Origin: a virus
Strand: one strand, 5' to 3'
IMG/VR virus record: IMGVR_UViG_3300028800_000201
Location: 1 to 37,427 of that record
Length of the DNA: 37,427 bases
Below the pieces are notes generated by a model. That model saw only the letters and a list, made by a program, of their open reading frames with translations. It ran no database searches and was not told the DNA's origin. Below, piece after piece: positions 22,190-28,219 of this stretch. The position numbers and the translations under genes are program-made. Every line of letters begins with the position of its first letter. Within the stretch, counting starts at the first letter, position 1.

Positions 22190-22762
22190 ATGAAAGGCTG
22201 TAGACCCTTAACTGACGCAGAGATACAAGGATGCTTGGCGGTTCTTTCTAAGGGCTCTCATCCCGAACGCGATACCGCTCTTTTTCATTTGGGTTTACGG
22301 ACGGGCTTCAGGATATCTGAAATCCTCTCTTTAACGGTTGGCGACGTTTATCAAAATGTCCAGATCGTCGATGAAGTCTATGTTGCCCGCAGGAATATGA
22401 AAAAGAAACGAGAGGGGCGAAGAATCAAACTTCATGAAGAGGCCCGCTCTGCAATAAGCGCTTTGGTGAGTTCTTTAGAAGTTTTTTATCCGGCTAGTCC
22501 TCTTTTTCAGAGTCAGAAAGGCGGAGCTCTCAATAGAAAAAGCGCCTGGTTGATGCTTCGAAAGGCATACGCCGCCGCAGGCTTAAATGGAAAGCTCGGG
22601 ACTCATTCCATGAGAAAGACCTTCGCCAAACGAATCTATGAGAAACTTGGAAAGGATCTTCTTAAAACCCAAAAGGCTCTCGATCACGCAAGCGTCACTT
22701 CAACTGCAGCCTACCTTTCCTTTAACCAAGATGACATTGATGACGCAATCCTAAAGTCATGA
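22190..22762 (+). CDS. Minimal tyrosine recombinase (catalytic domain only)
   Basis: The protein has 190 aa from ATG 22190; a TTG at 22154 would add 12 residues. All catalytic parts are visible: Arg41 in TGFRISEIL, Lys region 71-74, His139-x-x-Arg142 in GTHSMRKTF, His166 in LDHASV and nucleophile Tyr175 in AAYLSF. The N-terminal core-binding and arm-binding domains of phage integrases are missing; FimB/FimE have similar size. It joins DNA strands at a specific site. It may integrate the genome, resolve dimers or invert a segment. It overlaps the next lysis-side gene by ATGA. Confidence 0.85.
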   Translation: MKGCRPLTDAEIQGCLAVLSKGSHPERDTALFHLGLRTGFRISEILSLTVGDVYQNVQIVDEVYVARRNMKKKREGRRIKLHEEARSAISALVSSLEVFYPASPLFQSQKGGALNRKSAWLMLRKAYAAAGLNGKLGTHSMRKTFAKRIYEKLGKDLLKTQKALDHASVTSTAAYLSFNQDDIDDAILKS

Positions 22763-22971
22763 AAAGAAACATAGAAATCCCGCAATGGTTTATTGGACTT
22801 CTCACCGCGTGGGCCATATGGGTCTCGAAGGGCATGGTGACCTTACAAAATGAGGTTGCCGTGCTAAAATACAAGAACTTCAACACTGTGACCCAAAAAG
22901 AACCAGATAAAAAATACAATTTAGATGCAGACATGAATTTTCTTCAATTTCTTGAAAGGAAAAAACAATGA
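22759..22971 (+). CDS. Membrane-anchored protein, spanin- or holin-like candidate
   Basis: The protein has 70 aa, ATG 22759 (ATGA overlap with the recombinase stop). One hydrophobic segment (WFIGLLTAWAIWV, residues 10-22) is followed by a soluble charged tail (LQNEVAVLKYKNFNTVTQKE). One N-terminal membrane helix with a short coil fits either an inner-membrane spanin or a class III-like holin. Its position next to the lysozyme cassette supports a lysis role. Confidence 0.5.
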   Translation: MKRNIEIPQWFIGLLTAWAIWVSKGMVTLQNEVAVLKYKNFNTVTQKEPDKKYNLDADMNFLQFLERKKQ

Positions 22972-23162
22972 ACCTCTCAGCCCTATTAAGTGTTTTACTT
23001 CCAGCTCTTAAACCGCTTCTCGCCGATTTCGTCGAAGGGGTTGTAAAGCCACAACTTCAAAAATATGAATCCCAAATCGGATCCGCTGAACTTCAATCCC
23101 TTCTTGTTGGCCTAACATCTTCAGCCGAAGCTTGGGTTGAGGCCGAGATCGCAAAACTCTAA
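22968..23162 (+). CDS. Small hydrophobic/amphipathic lysis-cassette protein
   Basis: The protein has 64 aa, ATG 22968 (ATGA overlap). The N-terminus is a Leu/Ala/Pro-rich amphipathic stretch (LSALLSVLLPALKPLLADFV), followed by a helical region. It could be a pore-forming (holin) candidate, though no classic pair of membrane helices is visible. It is adjacent to the lysozyme gene. Confidence 0.5.
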   Translation: MNLSALLSVLLPALKPLLADFVEGVVKPQLQKYESQIGSAELQSLLVGLTSSAEAWVEAEIAKL

Positions 23163-23410
23163 TGGGACTTCTTTCGGCAGCTCTTTCTTCTTTGTCCCCA
23201 GTCGATATGGCAAAGATCATCGTTGAATATGGGCCTTGCTTGGAGGCCCTTATTCAATTCATCGAACTTCAAGAGGATGAAAAGAAAAGAGCTCTTGCCA
23301 TGACCGATATAACCAGGGGTCTTCAATATGCGAAACAGACCGGCGACACCTCACAATTGGAAGCTTCTATTCGTGCCCACTGCGGTGCTAATGGCTGCCG
23401 TCTACCTTAA
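23162..23410 (+). CDS. Unknown 82-aa lysis-region protein
   Basis: ATG 23162, overlapping the TAA of the previous gene by one base. It has two short hydrophobic helices (LLSAALSSLSPVDMAKIIVE; CLEALIQFIELQEDEKK) and a C-terminal Cys pair (AHCGANGC). The last 83 bp overlap the start of the downstream lipoprotein in another frame, an arrangement typical of Rz/Rz1 pairs, but this protein has no obvious anchor. Confidence 0.5.
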   Translation: MGLLSAALSSLSPVDMAKIIVEYGPCLEALIQFIELQEDEKKRALAMTDITRGLQYAKQTGDTSQLEASIRAHCGANGCRLP

Positions 23411-23609
23411 TAGTTGTGCGACTAAAGGAGACTTAGCTTTAAGCAAACCTGCATGCTCTTGGGAACTGTGGCAGGGAAATCCTCATCTGAATGCAATCAC
23501 AAGACTCCAATCTATAACTCCGATAACTTGTTCCGATCCAGAATTCGCAAATTATACTTGTCTCACTTCTAGCGATCTTAAAAATCTTCTGACCTGTGGT
23601 GGTAAATGA
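23328..23609 (+). CDS. Lipoprotein, o-spanin (Rz1-like) candidate
   Basis: The protein has 93 aa, ATG 23328 with AGGGG nine bases upstream; it starts inside the previous gene. The signal MRNRPATPHNWKLLFVPTAV, then LMAAVYLNSC, gives a lipid-attachment Cys (about residue 30). The mature part is Cys-rich (ACSWELW, ITCSDPEF, YTCLTSS, LLTCGGK), which may form disulphides. The embedded start, the lipobox and the lysozyme directly downstream suggest an outer-membrane spanin. Confidence 0.6.
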   Translation: MRNRPATPHNWKLLFVPTAVLMAAVYLNSCATKGDLALSKPACSWELWQGNPHLNAITRLQSITPITCSDPEFANYTCLTSSDLKNLLTCGGK

Positions 23610-24088
23610 CCATAAGTGATTCGGGAATAGATTTAATCAAAGACTTCGAAGGACTTCGACTAAAGCCTTATTGCGATATTCGCGGACGTTGGACCATTGG
23701 ATGGGGACACACTCAAGGGATCACTGCGGGAAGCGCGCCTATTGATCAAGCGCAAGCCGAGTCCTATCTTTGGGACGACATCGAATGGGCAGAAAAATGC
23801 GTGACCGATAACGTCGCCATCACAATGACCCAATGTGAATTTGACGCCCTTGTTTCTTTTACTTTCAATGAAGGCTGCGGAAAATTCAAAGGCTCTACTC
23901 TTCTTCAGAAGCTAAACAAAGGCGATCGCCGGGGAGCCGCAAAAGAATTCGATCGATGGGTTTATTACAAAGACCAAGAGACCGGGGAAGAGCTTGTTTC
24001 CGAAGATTTACAAAAACGGCGAGAACTGGAAAAAACTCTTTTCCTTCAAGACTACGATGCCATTGCCTCACTTAGCCAAGACGGCTGA
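23606..24088 (+). CDS. Endolysin, T4/P22-type lysozyme (GH24)
   Basis: The protein has 160 aa, ATG 23606 (ATGA overlap). The N-terminus shows the family triad: Glu15 in DFEGLRLKPYCD, Asp24 and Thr30 in RGRWTIGWGHT, with the characteristic 8- and 5-residue spacings. FDALVSFTFNEGCG and the substrate-binding helix region (GDRRGAAKEFDRWVYY) follow. It cleaves the glycan bond of murein. It has no signal peptide, so it needs a holin. Its stop is adjacent to the convergent repressor gene's stop, with no terminator between. Confidence 0.95.
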   Translation: MTISDSGIDLIKDFEGLRLKPYCDIRGRWTIGWGHTQGITAGSAPIDQAQAESYLWDDIEWAEKCVTDNVAITMTQCEFDALVSFTFNEGCGKFKGSTLLQKLNKGDRRGAAKEFDRWVYYKDQETGEELVSEDLQKRRELEKTLFLQDYDAIASLSQDG

Positions 24089-24289
24089 TCATTCGTCCTT
24101 ATTCCAATCAACCATAAAAAGCTCAATCACTCGAGAAGCCGCAACCCCATGCTTCGCGCACAATTCCATGAATTTGGAATGGATATCGGCATCTATTAGA
24201 AAGCCTACCTTGACCTTCTTTTGCTCTTTATCTTGTTGAATTTGTTCAATAATTCCTTTTACGCTCATTTTTGCAGGTTTTTTTTTCAT
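24089..24289 (-). CDS. Ribbon-helix-helix regulator
   Basis: The protein has 66 aa from ATG 24289; a TTG at 24304 is less likely. KVKVGFLIDADIHSKFMELC, then AKHGVAASRVIELFMVDW, fits a ribbon-helix-helix fold (Arc/ParD/MetJ type). The N-terminal tail is basic (MKKKPAKMSVKG). It is transcribed away from the 24384 gene, and it probably represses the promoter between them. No partner toxin is visible. Confidence 0.7.
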   Translation of the reverse strand: MKKKPAKMSVKGIIEQIQQDKEQKKVKVGFLIDADIHSKFMELCAKHGVAASRVIELFMVDWNKDE

Positions 24290-24336
24290 AGTCCCATCAT
24301 ACAACTAATCTTCATAATTTGTCTAGAACTTTTATC

Positions 24337-24365
24337 TTGACTATTATAACGCGTTGGGTTATTAT
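24337..24365 (+). promoter_or_regulatory. Sigma70-type promoter before the exonuclease operon
   Basis: TTGACT (24337-24342), a 17-base spacer, TATTAT (24360-24365), with GGAGG and ATG 24384 downstream. It is the best sigma70 match I see in the genome and likely serves early genes through the host polymerase. The divergent RHH protein may bind here. Confidence 0.7.
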
Positions 24366-24383
24366 TAAGACATTGGAGGACAG

Positions 24384-24509
24384 ATGAAAAAGAACAAAAC
24401 AAAAGACCCAGTAAAAGATGTGATTAAAGAAGCCGTCGCCAAGGCAATCAAAACGAAGAAGCCAGTAAAAATCTTGGGCGGAAAAGTAGAAATTATTCCA
24501 ATCAAATAG
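24384..24509 (+). CDS. 41-aa Lys-rich peptide
   Basis: ATG 24384 with GGAGG upstream. MKKNKTKDPVKDVIKEAVAK, then a short beta end (VEIIPIK). Very basic (about a third Lys), probably nucleic-acid binding. It is the first gene of the early operon; short but well supported by promoter and ribosome site. Confidence 0.6.
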   Translation: MKKNKTKDPVKDVIKEAVAKAIKTKKPVKILGGKVEIIPIK

Positions 24510-24517
24510 GTGTGAAT

Positions 24518-24817
24518 ATGAAAAAGGACAAAGTCGTAAAGTTGAAAGTAAAAGCTATCGACGACGTTGGGAACAAATTTCAGGTGACGTTAGAGCGCGG
24601 AGAACAAGGAATTGTGCTTAGTATCGAGAAGACTCCTGGAAGATGGTACATGAGTTCTCTTCTGAATTTAGAGGCTCTTCCTAATAGAGGGGCTGGTGGA
24701 GCTCGGCTGGAACTACCTAATGAATTGGCAATAGATTTTGGTGCCAAATGGTATTGCGTGAACATGAAAAGTGTTATGAAGGCGGCCCTAAAACGAATTT
24801 GTGAGGGTGGTTTATGA
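24518..24817 (+). CDS. Unknown 99-aa protein before the exonuclease
   Basis: ATG 24518 (AGGTG upstream; a GTG two codons earlier is possible). A beta-rich core (NKFQVTLERGEQGIVLSIEK, GRWYMSSLLNLEA) is followed by a helix (SVMKAALKRICEGG). It overlaps the exonuclease ATG. Since exonucleases of this type often pair with a single-strand annealing protein, it could be a partner, but I see no family signature. Confidence 0.6.
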   Translation: MKKDKVVKLKVKAIDDVGNKFQVTLERGEQGIVLSIEKTPGRWYMSSLLNLEALPNRGAGGARLELPNELAIDFGAKWYCVNMKSVMKAALKRICEGGL

Positions 24818-25494
24818 AGATCGTCAAGGTTGCAAACTATAAGGAATGGCTTGAATGGCGAATGACTGGCATCGGGGGATCAGATGCCCCAGCCGTAATG
24901 AACGCCTGTAAGTTCCAGACCAAAAAGGAATTGTGGGCCCGCAAGCTCGAGCTCATGTTGCCTCCCAAAGTTTCATTCCGAATGAAACGCGGAAAGCGTA
25001 TGGAAGACCAAGCCCGCGAAGAATATGAGCATATGACTGGTATTAAGATGCCAAAAGCCTTGGTTCAGCACGACAAATACGACTTCTTAATTGCTTCAGT
25101 TGATGGGATGAACGTTGAAGTGGGTGGGGCCTTAGAAATTAAATGTCCAGGAGCAGAAGATCACGCACTTGCTCTTAAAGGTGAGATTCCAAAACATTAT
25201 ATGTGGCAATTGGTTCACATCCTAATGGTCACTGGACTTCCTTGGATTGATTACTTCTCGTTTGATGGAACATCGGGAACCATCGTTACCTTCAAACGCG
25301 ATCTCAAAAAGGAAGAACTATTAAAGAAGATGTGTAAGGACTTCTGGCGTTGGGTTTTAAAAGCGGAATATCCTGAACCCGTGGTTCTTAAGAAAAAAGA
25401 GATTTTCCCCGTTAGAAAAAACAAATATGAAATGGCAGCACGCGCTCGATCAAAACAATATTCTAATGTCTTTCAATTGAGGAATTACAAATGA
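24814..25494 (+). CDS. YqaJ-type (lambda-exonuclease-like) recombination nuclease
   Basis: The protein has 226 aa, ATG 24814 (ATGA overlap). TGIGGSDAPAVMNACKF, then MKRGKRMEDQAREEYE, SVDGMN (Asp98), ALEIKCPG (Glu108, Lys110) and YMWQLVHILMVTG (Gln132) form the full motif set of the PD-(D/E)xK YqaJ/alkaline exonuclease family. It chews 5' DNA ends to give 3' single strands for annealing, and is the only clear DNA-metabolism enzyme of the genome besides terminase and recombinase. It overlaps the next gene by ATGA. Confidence 0.9.
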   Translation: MKIVKVANYKEWLEWRMTGIGGSDAPAVMNACKFQTKKELWARKLELMLPPKVSFRMKRGKRMEDQAREEYEHMTGIKMPKALVQHDKYDFLIASVDGMNVEVGGALEIKCPGAEDHALALKGEIPKHYMWQLVHILMVTGLPWIDYFSFDGTSGTIVTFKRDLKKEELLKKMCKDFWRWVLKAEYPEPVVLKKKEIFPVRKNKYEMAARARSKQYSNVFQLRNYK

Positions 25495-25718
25495 AAAACC
25501 AACAAACAAGCGAAATTATCGCAATCCTGCAAGAAGCCCTTGATAAAATTCAAGAGGTTCTTCACTCAGAAGAAAAAGAAGAACGCAGACAAGAGCGCAG
25601 AGATATAAAAGCTGAAGGAGACTGCGAAAAGTGCGGCACACCTTTGATTAAAGGCCCTTGGGGTGATTATTGCAAACCTTGTTATTTAGACCGTAAAGAA
25701 TCAAGAAGAAGGAGATAG
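25491..25718 (+). CDS. Coil plus zinc-ribbon protein
   Basis: The protein has 75 aa, ATG 25491 (ATGA overlap). Residues 1-42 are a charged helix (SEIIAILQEALDKIQEVLHS, then EEKEERRQERRDIK). Residues 45-65 form a ribbon (CEKC, CKPC). The C-terminus is Arg-rich. It may bind DNA or the nuclease; function unknown. Confidence 0.65.
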   Translation: MKNQQTSEIIAILQEALDKIQEVLHSEEKEERRQERRDIKAEGDCEKCGTPLIKGPWGDYCKPCYLDRKESRRRR

Positions 25719-25720
25719 TT

Positions 25721-26092
25721 ATGAAACATTACATCCGTATCTTAGTTGTTATGTTTATGGTCGTATCCGAAACATCTGCTTTCGCGGATTGGTTCTGTAC
25801 TGAGGAGGCTGCTGAACGCAAAGGCAACGCTATCTATGCATGTGGCGTTGGCCAAGATGAAGACGAGGCAGAGGCTCGCCATAACGCTCTTGCAACGGCT
25901 CAGATTGAATTTCAAAATATCTGCGGAATGTCCTCAGATTGCCAAGGGCATGAAATCATCACAGAGCCAGGACGAACTGAATGTGTGAAACACGGGAAAG
26001 AATTAAAATGTTTCCGGTTGGTGATTTTCAGAATCGGAGACGAGAACAAGAATTTCCAAATGCCCAGAGCTTATCGACATTACAAGTTCTAA
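25721..26092 (+). CDS. Secreted/periplasmic Cys-rich protein
   Basis: The protein has 123 aa, ATG 25721 with AGAAGGAGA upstream. A signal peptide covers MKHYIRILVVMFMVVSETSA with a likely cut after FADW or just before it. The mature region has ACGVGQDEDEAEARHNALAT, AQIEFQNICG and four further Cys. The 'GxGxDExEARxNALxxAQxE' pattern resembles LPP20-like or periplasmic host proteins. It may alter the host envelope (exclusion, lysogen trait). It is the last gene of its operon, like a lysogenic-conversion gene. Confidence 0.6.
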   Translation: MKHYIRILVVMFMVVSETSAFADWFCTEEAAERKGNAIYACGVGQDEDEAEARHNALATAQIEFQNICGMSSDCQGHEIITEPGRTECVKHGKELKCFRLVIFRIGDENKNFQMPRAYRHYKF

Positions 26093-26098
26093 AAATAA

Positions 26099-26134
26099 GA
26101 ATCCCCGCGGGATGCGCCCCACGGGGATCTCATA
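26099..26134 (-). terminator. Hairpin terminator between convergent operons
   Basis: On the minus strand ATCCCCG pairs with CGGGGAT around a 14-base loop, then TCTTATTTTT. It suits termination of the minus operon ending at 26152. The stem also works for the plus operon but lacks a T-run there. Confidence 0.65.
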
Positions 26135-26151
26135 CTGATTACAATTTCCGA

Positions 26152-26388
26152 TTAAGCTTCAACCGGAGAAATGAAACCCTGACACCATTCAATGCTTTTT
26201 ACATAACCATAAAGGTTACCAACGCGTTGAACTAATGTTGTTTTGTGCTTTCCGTTCGGAAGAGCATTGAGATCCTTTTGCGTTGCCGCAAATTCTGCAT
26301 CAATAACTGCAGAACTTACTTGGCCATGACCAAGATTGAAAATTCCGCCAGATGTGCGTGCATACGACTTTGGTGTTTTAGTTTTCAT
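26152..26388 (-). CDS. Unknown 78-aa protein
   Basis: ATG 26388 is chosen, since GAGG lies nine bases upstream; longer frames would begin inside the previous gene. A polar N-terminus (MKTKTPKSYARTSGGIFNLG) precedes two helices (VIDAEFAATQKDLNALP; LVQRVGNLYGYVKSIEW). The end, CQGFISPVEA, is followed by the hairpin terminator. Function unknown. Confidence 0.55.
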   Translation of the reverse strand: MKTKTPKSYARTSGGIFNLGHGQVSSAVIDAEFAATQKDLNALPNGKHKTTLVQRVGNLYGYVKSIEWCQGFISPVEA

Positions 26389-26596
26389 TGATTTTTTCCT
26401 CATAGTTTTTTTTTCTCTTCTTATTGGTGATAATGAGATGCCGTAAATATTGGGAATAATCCAACCCCTCAGATCGAGCTTCTTTTTCAAGCTGCTCTCT
26501 TTCTTCGGGTTCCATGCGGAGGGTCATCTGCACGGATTTCTTTCGTGGTCTTGGTGCTCTTATCACAATGGATAAGACTAAACCCAAAAGTATCAA
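26378..26596 (-). CDS. Ribbon-helix-helix regulator (TTG or GTG start)
   Basis: The protein is 72 aa from TTG 26596, which overlaps the previous stop as TTGA, or 62 aa from GTG 26566. KSVQMTLRMEPEEREQLEKE, then ARSEGLDYSQYLRHLI, fits a ribbon-helix-helix fold. The tail is Lys/Asn-rich. It probably represses its own operon or the neighbouring one. Confidence 0.6.
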   Translation of the reverse strand: MILLGLVLSIVIRAPRPRKKSVQMTLRMEPEEREQLEKEARSEGLDYSQYLRHLIITNKKRKKNYEEKINEN

Positions 26597-26835
26597 CGTG
26601 CAAGTGAAGTTATCTTACAAAGTCCAGAGCCTTGGCAAAATCTACAAAACCCAAATCCCAAAGGATCTATTCCGGTTCCATCACAAGGCGTACATTTATC
26701 AAGCTGGGCGATTATCTTTCCGCCTGGATCTTGTGTGTCTGAAAAATCAGGTGAGATTCTATTTCTAAGCTCCAAGGAACTTCGATAATGAAGAAGGCTT
26801 CCAATCACATAAGAAATCCGCATTGGAGAATGCAT
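26593..26835 (-). CDS. DnaJ-type CxxCxGxG zinc-knuckle protein
   Basis: The protein has 80 aa from ATG 26835 (or 26823). CTPCDGTG and CRFCQGSG are two CxxCxGxG repeats of the DnaJ zinc-finger type, followed by Leu-Cys-Lys. The N-terminal half is basic and aromatic (MRISYVIGSLLHYRSSLELR). It lies in the minus operon with a regulator. The role may be to bind zinc and a partner protein; unknown. Confidence 0.6.
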   Translation of the reverse strand: MHSPMRISYVIGSLLHYRSSLELRNRISPDFSDTQDPGGKIIAQLDKCTPCDGTGIDPLGFGFCRFCQGSGLCKITSLAR

Positions 26836-26852
26836 TGTTTTATTGTATCAAA

Positions 26853-27161
26853 TCAGGCTGCCTTTTCGTCTTCAAGGCCCTTAAATACGGTTCTAATTTG
26901 CGTGAATTTGGAGGTTGTAATGAAGGGAGCGAGAGTTCTGCCATCTATTTTTTCTTTGGCGGCAGACAGCTTAAAATTCTCTCTTTCGGTTTCAACGAGA
27001 GAAAATTTCCATCCATGAAGCTCGGCAGTTTGGTCTTTTTGAGTAAAAAGCCAAGGCTTGAGAACGTCTCCCATCTCTTCTTTTTTCTTTTCTAGTTTGG
27101 CGATCCTATTTTTCAAAGAGATGTAGTCTTTTGCGGCTTTTTCGATTGGTTTGTTTCGCAT
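26853..27161 (-). CDS. Coil protein of unknown function
   Basis: The protein has 102 aa, ATG 27161. Residues 1-35 are a coil (KDYISLKNRIAKLEKKKEEM). DVLKPWLFTQKDQTAELHGW and KFSLVETERENFKLSAAKEK follow, a beta-helix pattern. I recognise the general form from phage proteins encoded beside nucleases, but no enzyme motif is present. Confidence 0.6.
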   Translation of the reverse strand: MRNKPIEKAAKDYISLKNRIAKLEKKKEEMGDVLKPWLFTQKDQTAELHGWKFSLVETERENFKLSAAKEKIDGRTLAPFITTSKFTQIRTVFKGLEDEKAA

Positions 27162-27274
27162 GCAGACTTATCGGCATAGGTTATGCCGAAATTGAATGCG
27201 GCGTGTCGCATTCGAAAATACTCAAATTCGAAGATCTTCTTGTTAACCGTTCCGCTTCGCTCCACTCCGAACAT
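27113..27274 (-). CDS. Possible 53-aa protein (overlaps the 26853-27161 gene)
   Basis: ATG 27274 with AAGGA just upstream; TGA 27113-27115. The sequence has MFGVERSGTVNKKIFEFEYF, then RMRHAAFNFGITYADKSACE. It overlaps the downstream gene by 49 bp in another frame. The first part repeats the sequence of the adjacent 26-aa frame, so one may be a degraded copy. No family recognised. Confidence 0.45.
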   Translation of the reverse strand: MFGVERSGTVNKKIFEFEYFRMRHAAFNFGITYADKSACETNQSKKPQKTTSL

Positions 27275-27279
27275 CGTCC

Positions 27280-27360
27280 TTACTCGAATTTCACGATCTT
27301 CTTATTAGAAGTTTCCTTATGGATGAATCTTTGGATCCGGGGAAAGTCTTTCCAGGCCAT
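27280..27360 (-). CDS. Possible 26-aa micro-peptide
   Basis: ATG 27360 with GGAAAGAAG upstream; TAA 27280-27282. MAWKDFPRIQRFIHKETSNK, then KIVKFE. The 3' end (AATAAGAAGATC...GAGTA) is a near copy of the sequence in the adjacent 53-aa frame. Evidence is the ribosome site and codon content only. Confidence 0.35.
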   Translation of the reverse strand: MAWKDFPRIQRFIHKETSNKKIVKFE

Positions 27361-27696
27361 CCACTTCTTTCCGGAATTCTGGTTATTGGGTGGTGTAGTG
27401 ACTAAACCGCACTAGATGTTTTGTCCCCGCTTCGCGGGTCCAACCATCTCACCCCCCTCTCGGGGGCAACGTTTATTGTGCGTCTTCAGTTTCGCTTCGC
27501 TTCACTGAATCCGAACATTACTGACAAAAGAAAAACAGTAAAAAGAAAGTCGGAGCGTAAAAAAAATACGTGCCTACGTCAATGCGATATTTTTAATCGT
27601 ATGATTACAACGCACTTATACGGAGCGCATACAGGAAGGGAATCTGATTTTTGCGAAAACAGCGTCGTATAATTTCGTGTAATAATTACACGTCAA
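27361..27696. other. Gene-free stretch with hairpins and repeats
   Basis: No convincing gene on either strand. It contains CCCGC-TTC-GCGGG (27426-27438), CCCCC-TCTC-GGGGG (27453-27466), TTCAGT...ACTGAA (27485-27509) and the palindrome at 27662-27705. GCGAAGC, a sequence that forms very stable DNA mini-hairpins, occurs at 27429-27435 and 27494-27500 and just outside at 27254-27260 (minus strand). Candidate origin, recombination or packaging site, or a decayed gene region. Confidence 0.5.
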
Positions 27697-27705
27697 CTAC
27701 GACGC
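27662..27705. terminator. Nested palindrome at the end of the tail-fibre operon
   Basis: GCGTCGTA...TACGACGC encloses CGTGTAAT-A-ATTACACG. On the minus strand it begins with the last codons and TAG of the 27697 gene and is followed by TGTTTT. It may terminate the long late operon or act as an operator or origin site. Confidence 0.55.
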
Positions 27706-27999
27706 GCCTTCCAATTGCTCATAAGCTGGGCCAACCACAGTCGGCGGGAAGTGCTTTCCAATCAAATCCTTAGCCTTCGCAACCTCTTCAATGGATAAGT
27801 CGACTTCGGAATCCGCACACTGAACCTTCATCGCGAGCTTGTAGCGGCTGAATTTCTCGGCTCCATTGATGTTTTCGCCCTGGAATACAGCGCACATAGC
27901 TTCGGTTATTGCCCATTTCAATGTCGCAACCTTTTCAGGCCCGAGTTTCAATGGTTCTTGATTGATGGCTAAAAGCGGTTTGGTGACGTTAAGTTTCAT
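27697..27999 (-). CDS. Conserved phage protein of unknown function
   Basis: The protein has 100 aa, ATG 27999 with a strong GGAGGAACC site. LNVTKPLLAINQEPLKLGPE, then KWAITEAMCAVFQGENINGA and YKLAMKVQCADSEVDLSIEE, fits a small family I recognise in many phages, ending VVGPAYEQLEG. No function is established. It is the last gene of the fibre operon and may have its own promoter at 28019-28027. Confidence 0.7.
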   Translation of the reverse strand: MKLNVTKPLLAINQEPLKLGPEKVATLKWAITEAMCAVFQGENINGAEKFSRYKLAMKVQCADSEVDLSIEEVAKAKDLIGKHFPPTVVGPAYEQLEGAS

Positions 28000-28018
28000 G
28001 GTTCCTCCGTTTGGAATT

Positions 28019-28027
28019 ATTATATCA
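28019..28027 (-). promoter_or_regulatory. Extended -10 promoter candidate
   Basis: The minus strand reads TGATATAAT, an extended -10 box built from the stop codon of the upstream gene. The GGAGG-preceded ATG 27999 is about 20 bases beyond. No clear -35. Confidence 0.4.
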
Positions 28028-28219
28028 GGTAGCTAAGGTGATCGTGGTGCCGTCCCAATTTATGGGAACTACTTTGCCTTTCAGACCGATAGATGCGGGC
28101 CATTGAGGCTGATTGTCAGAGGTTATAGCTGGAAAAGAAGACACATCTGGATTGCTTTCCATAAAAGCTTTTATCGCTGCAAGTAGAATTTTTTGATTTG
28201 GGATCGTGTTTGCCATCAT
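28025..28219 (-). CDS. Small protein following the tail fibre
   Basis: The protein has 64 aa, ATG 28219 (ATGA overlap; the next ATG three bases on is equivalent). ANTIPNQKILLAAIKAFMES (helix) and LKGKVVPINWDGTTITLAT (beta). Small proteins after tail fibres often are assembly chaperones; that is inference here. Confidence 0.55.
   Translation of the reverse strand: MMANTIPNQKILLAAIKAFMESNPDVSSFPAITSDNQPQWPASIGLKGKVVPINWDGTTITLAT

Noticed and set aside
26514-26768. Plus-strand frame of 84 codons (or 66 codons from ATG 26568)
   Set aside because: Opposes the minus-strand zinc-knuckle and RHH genes, whose motifs are clear; it has no ribosome site.
27421-27672. 83-codon plus-strand frame in the gene-free region
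   Set aside because: No ribosome site, no domain, hairpin-rich DNA and composition typical of non-coding sequence.
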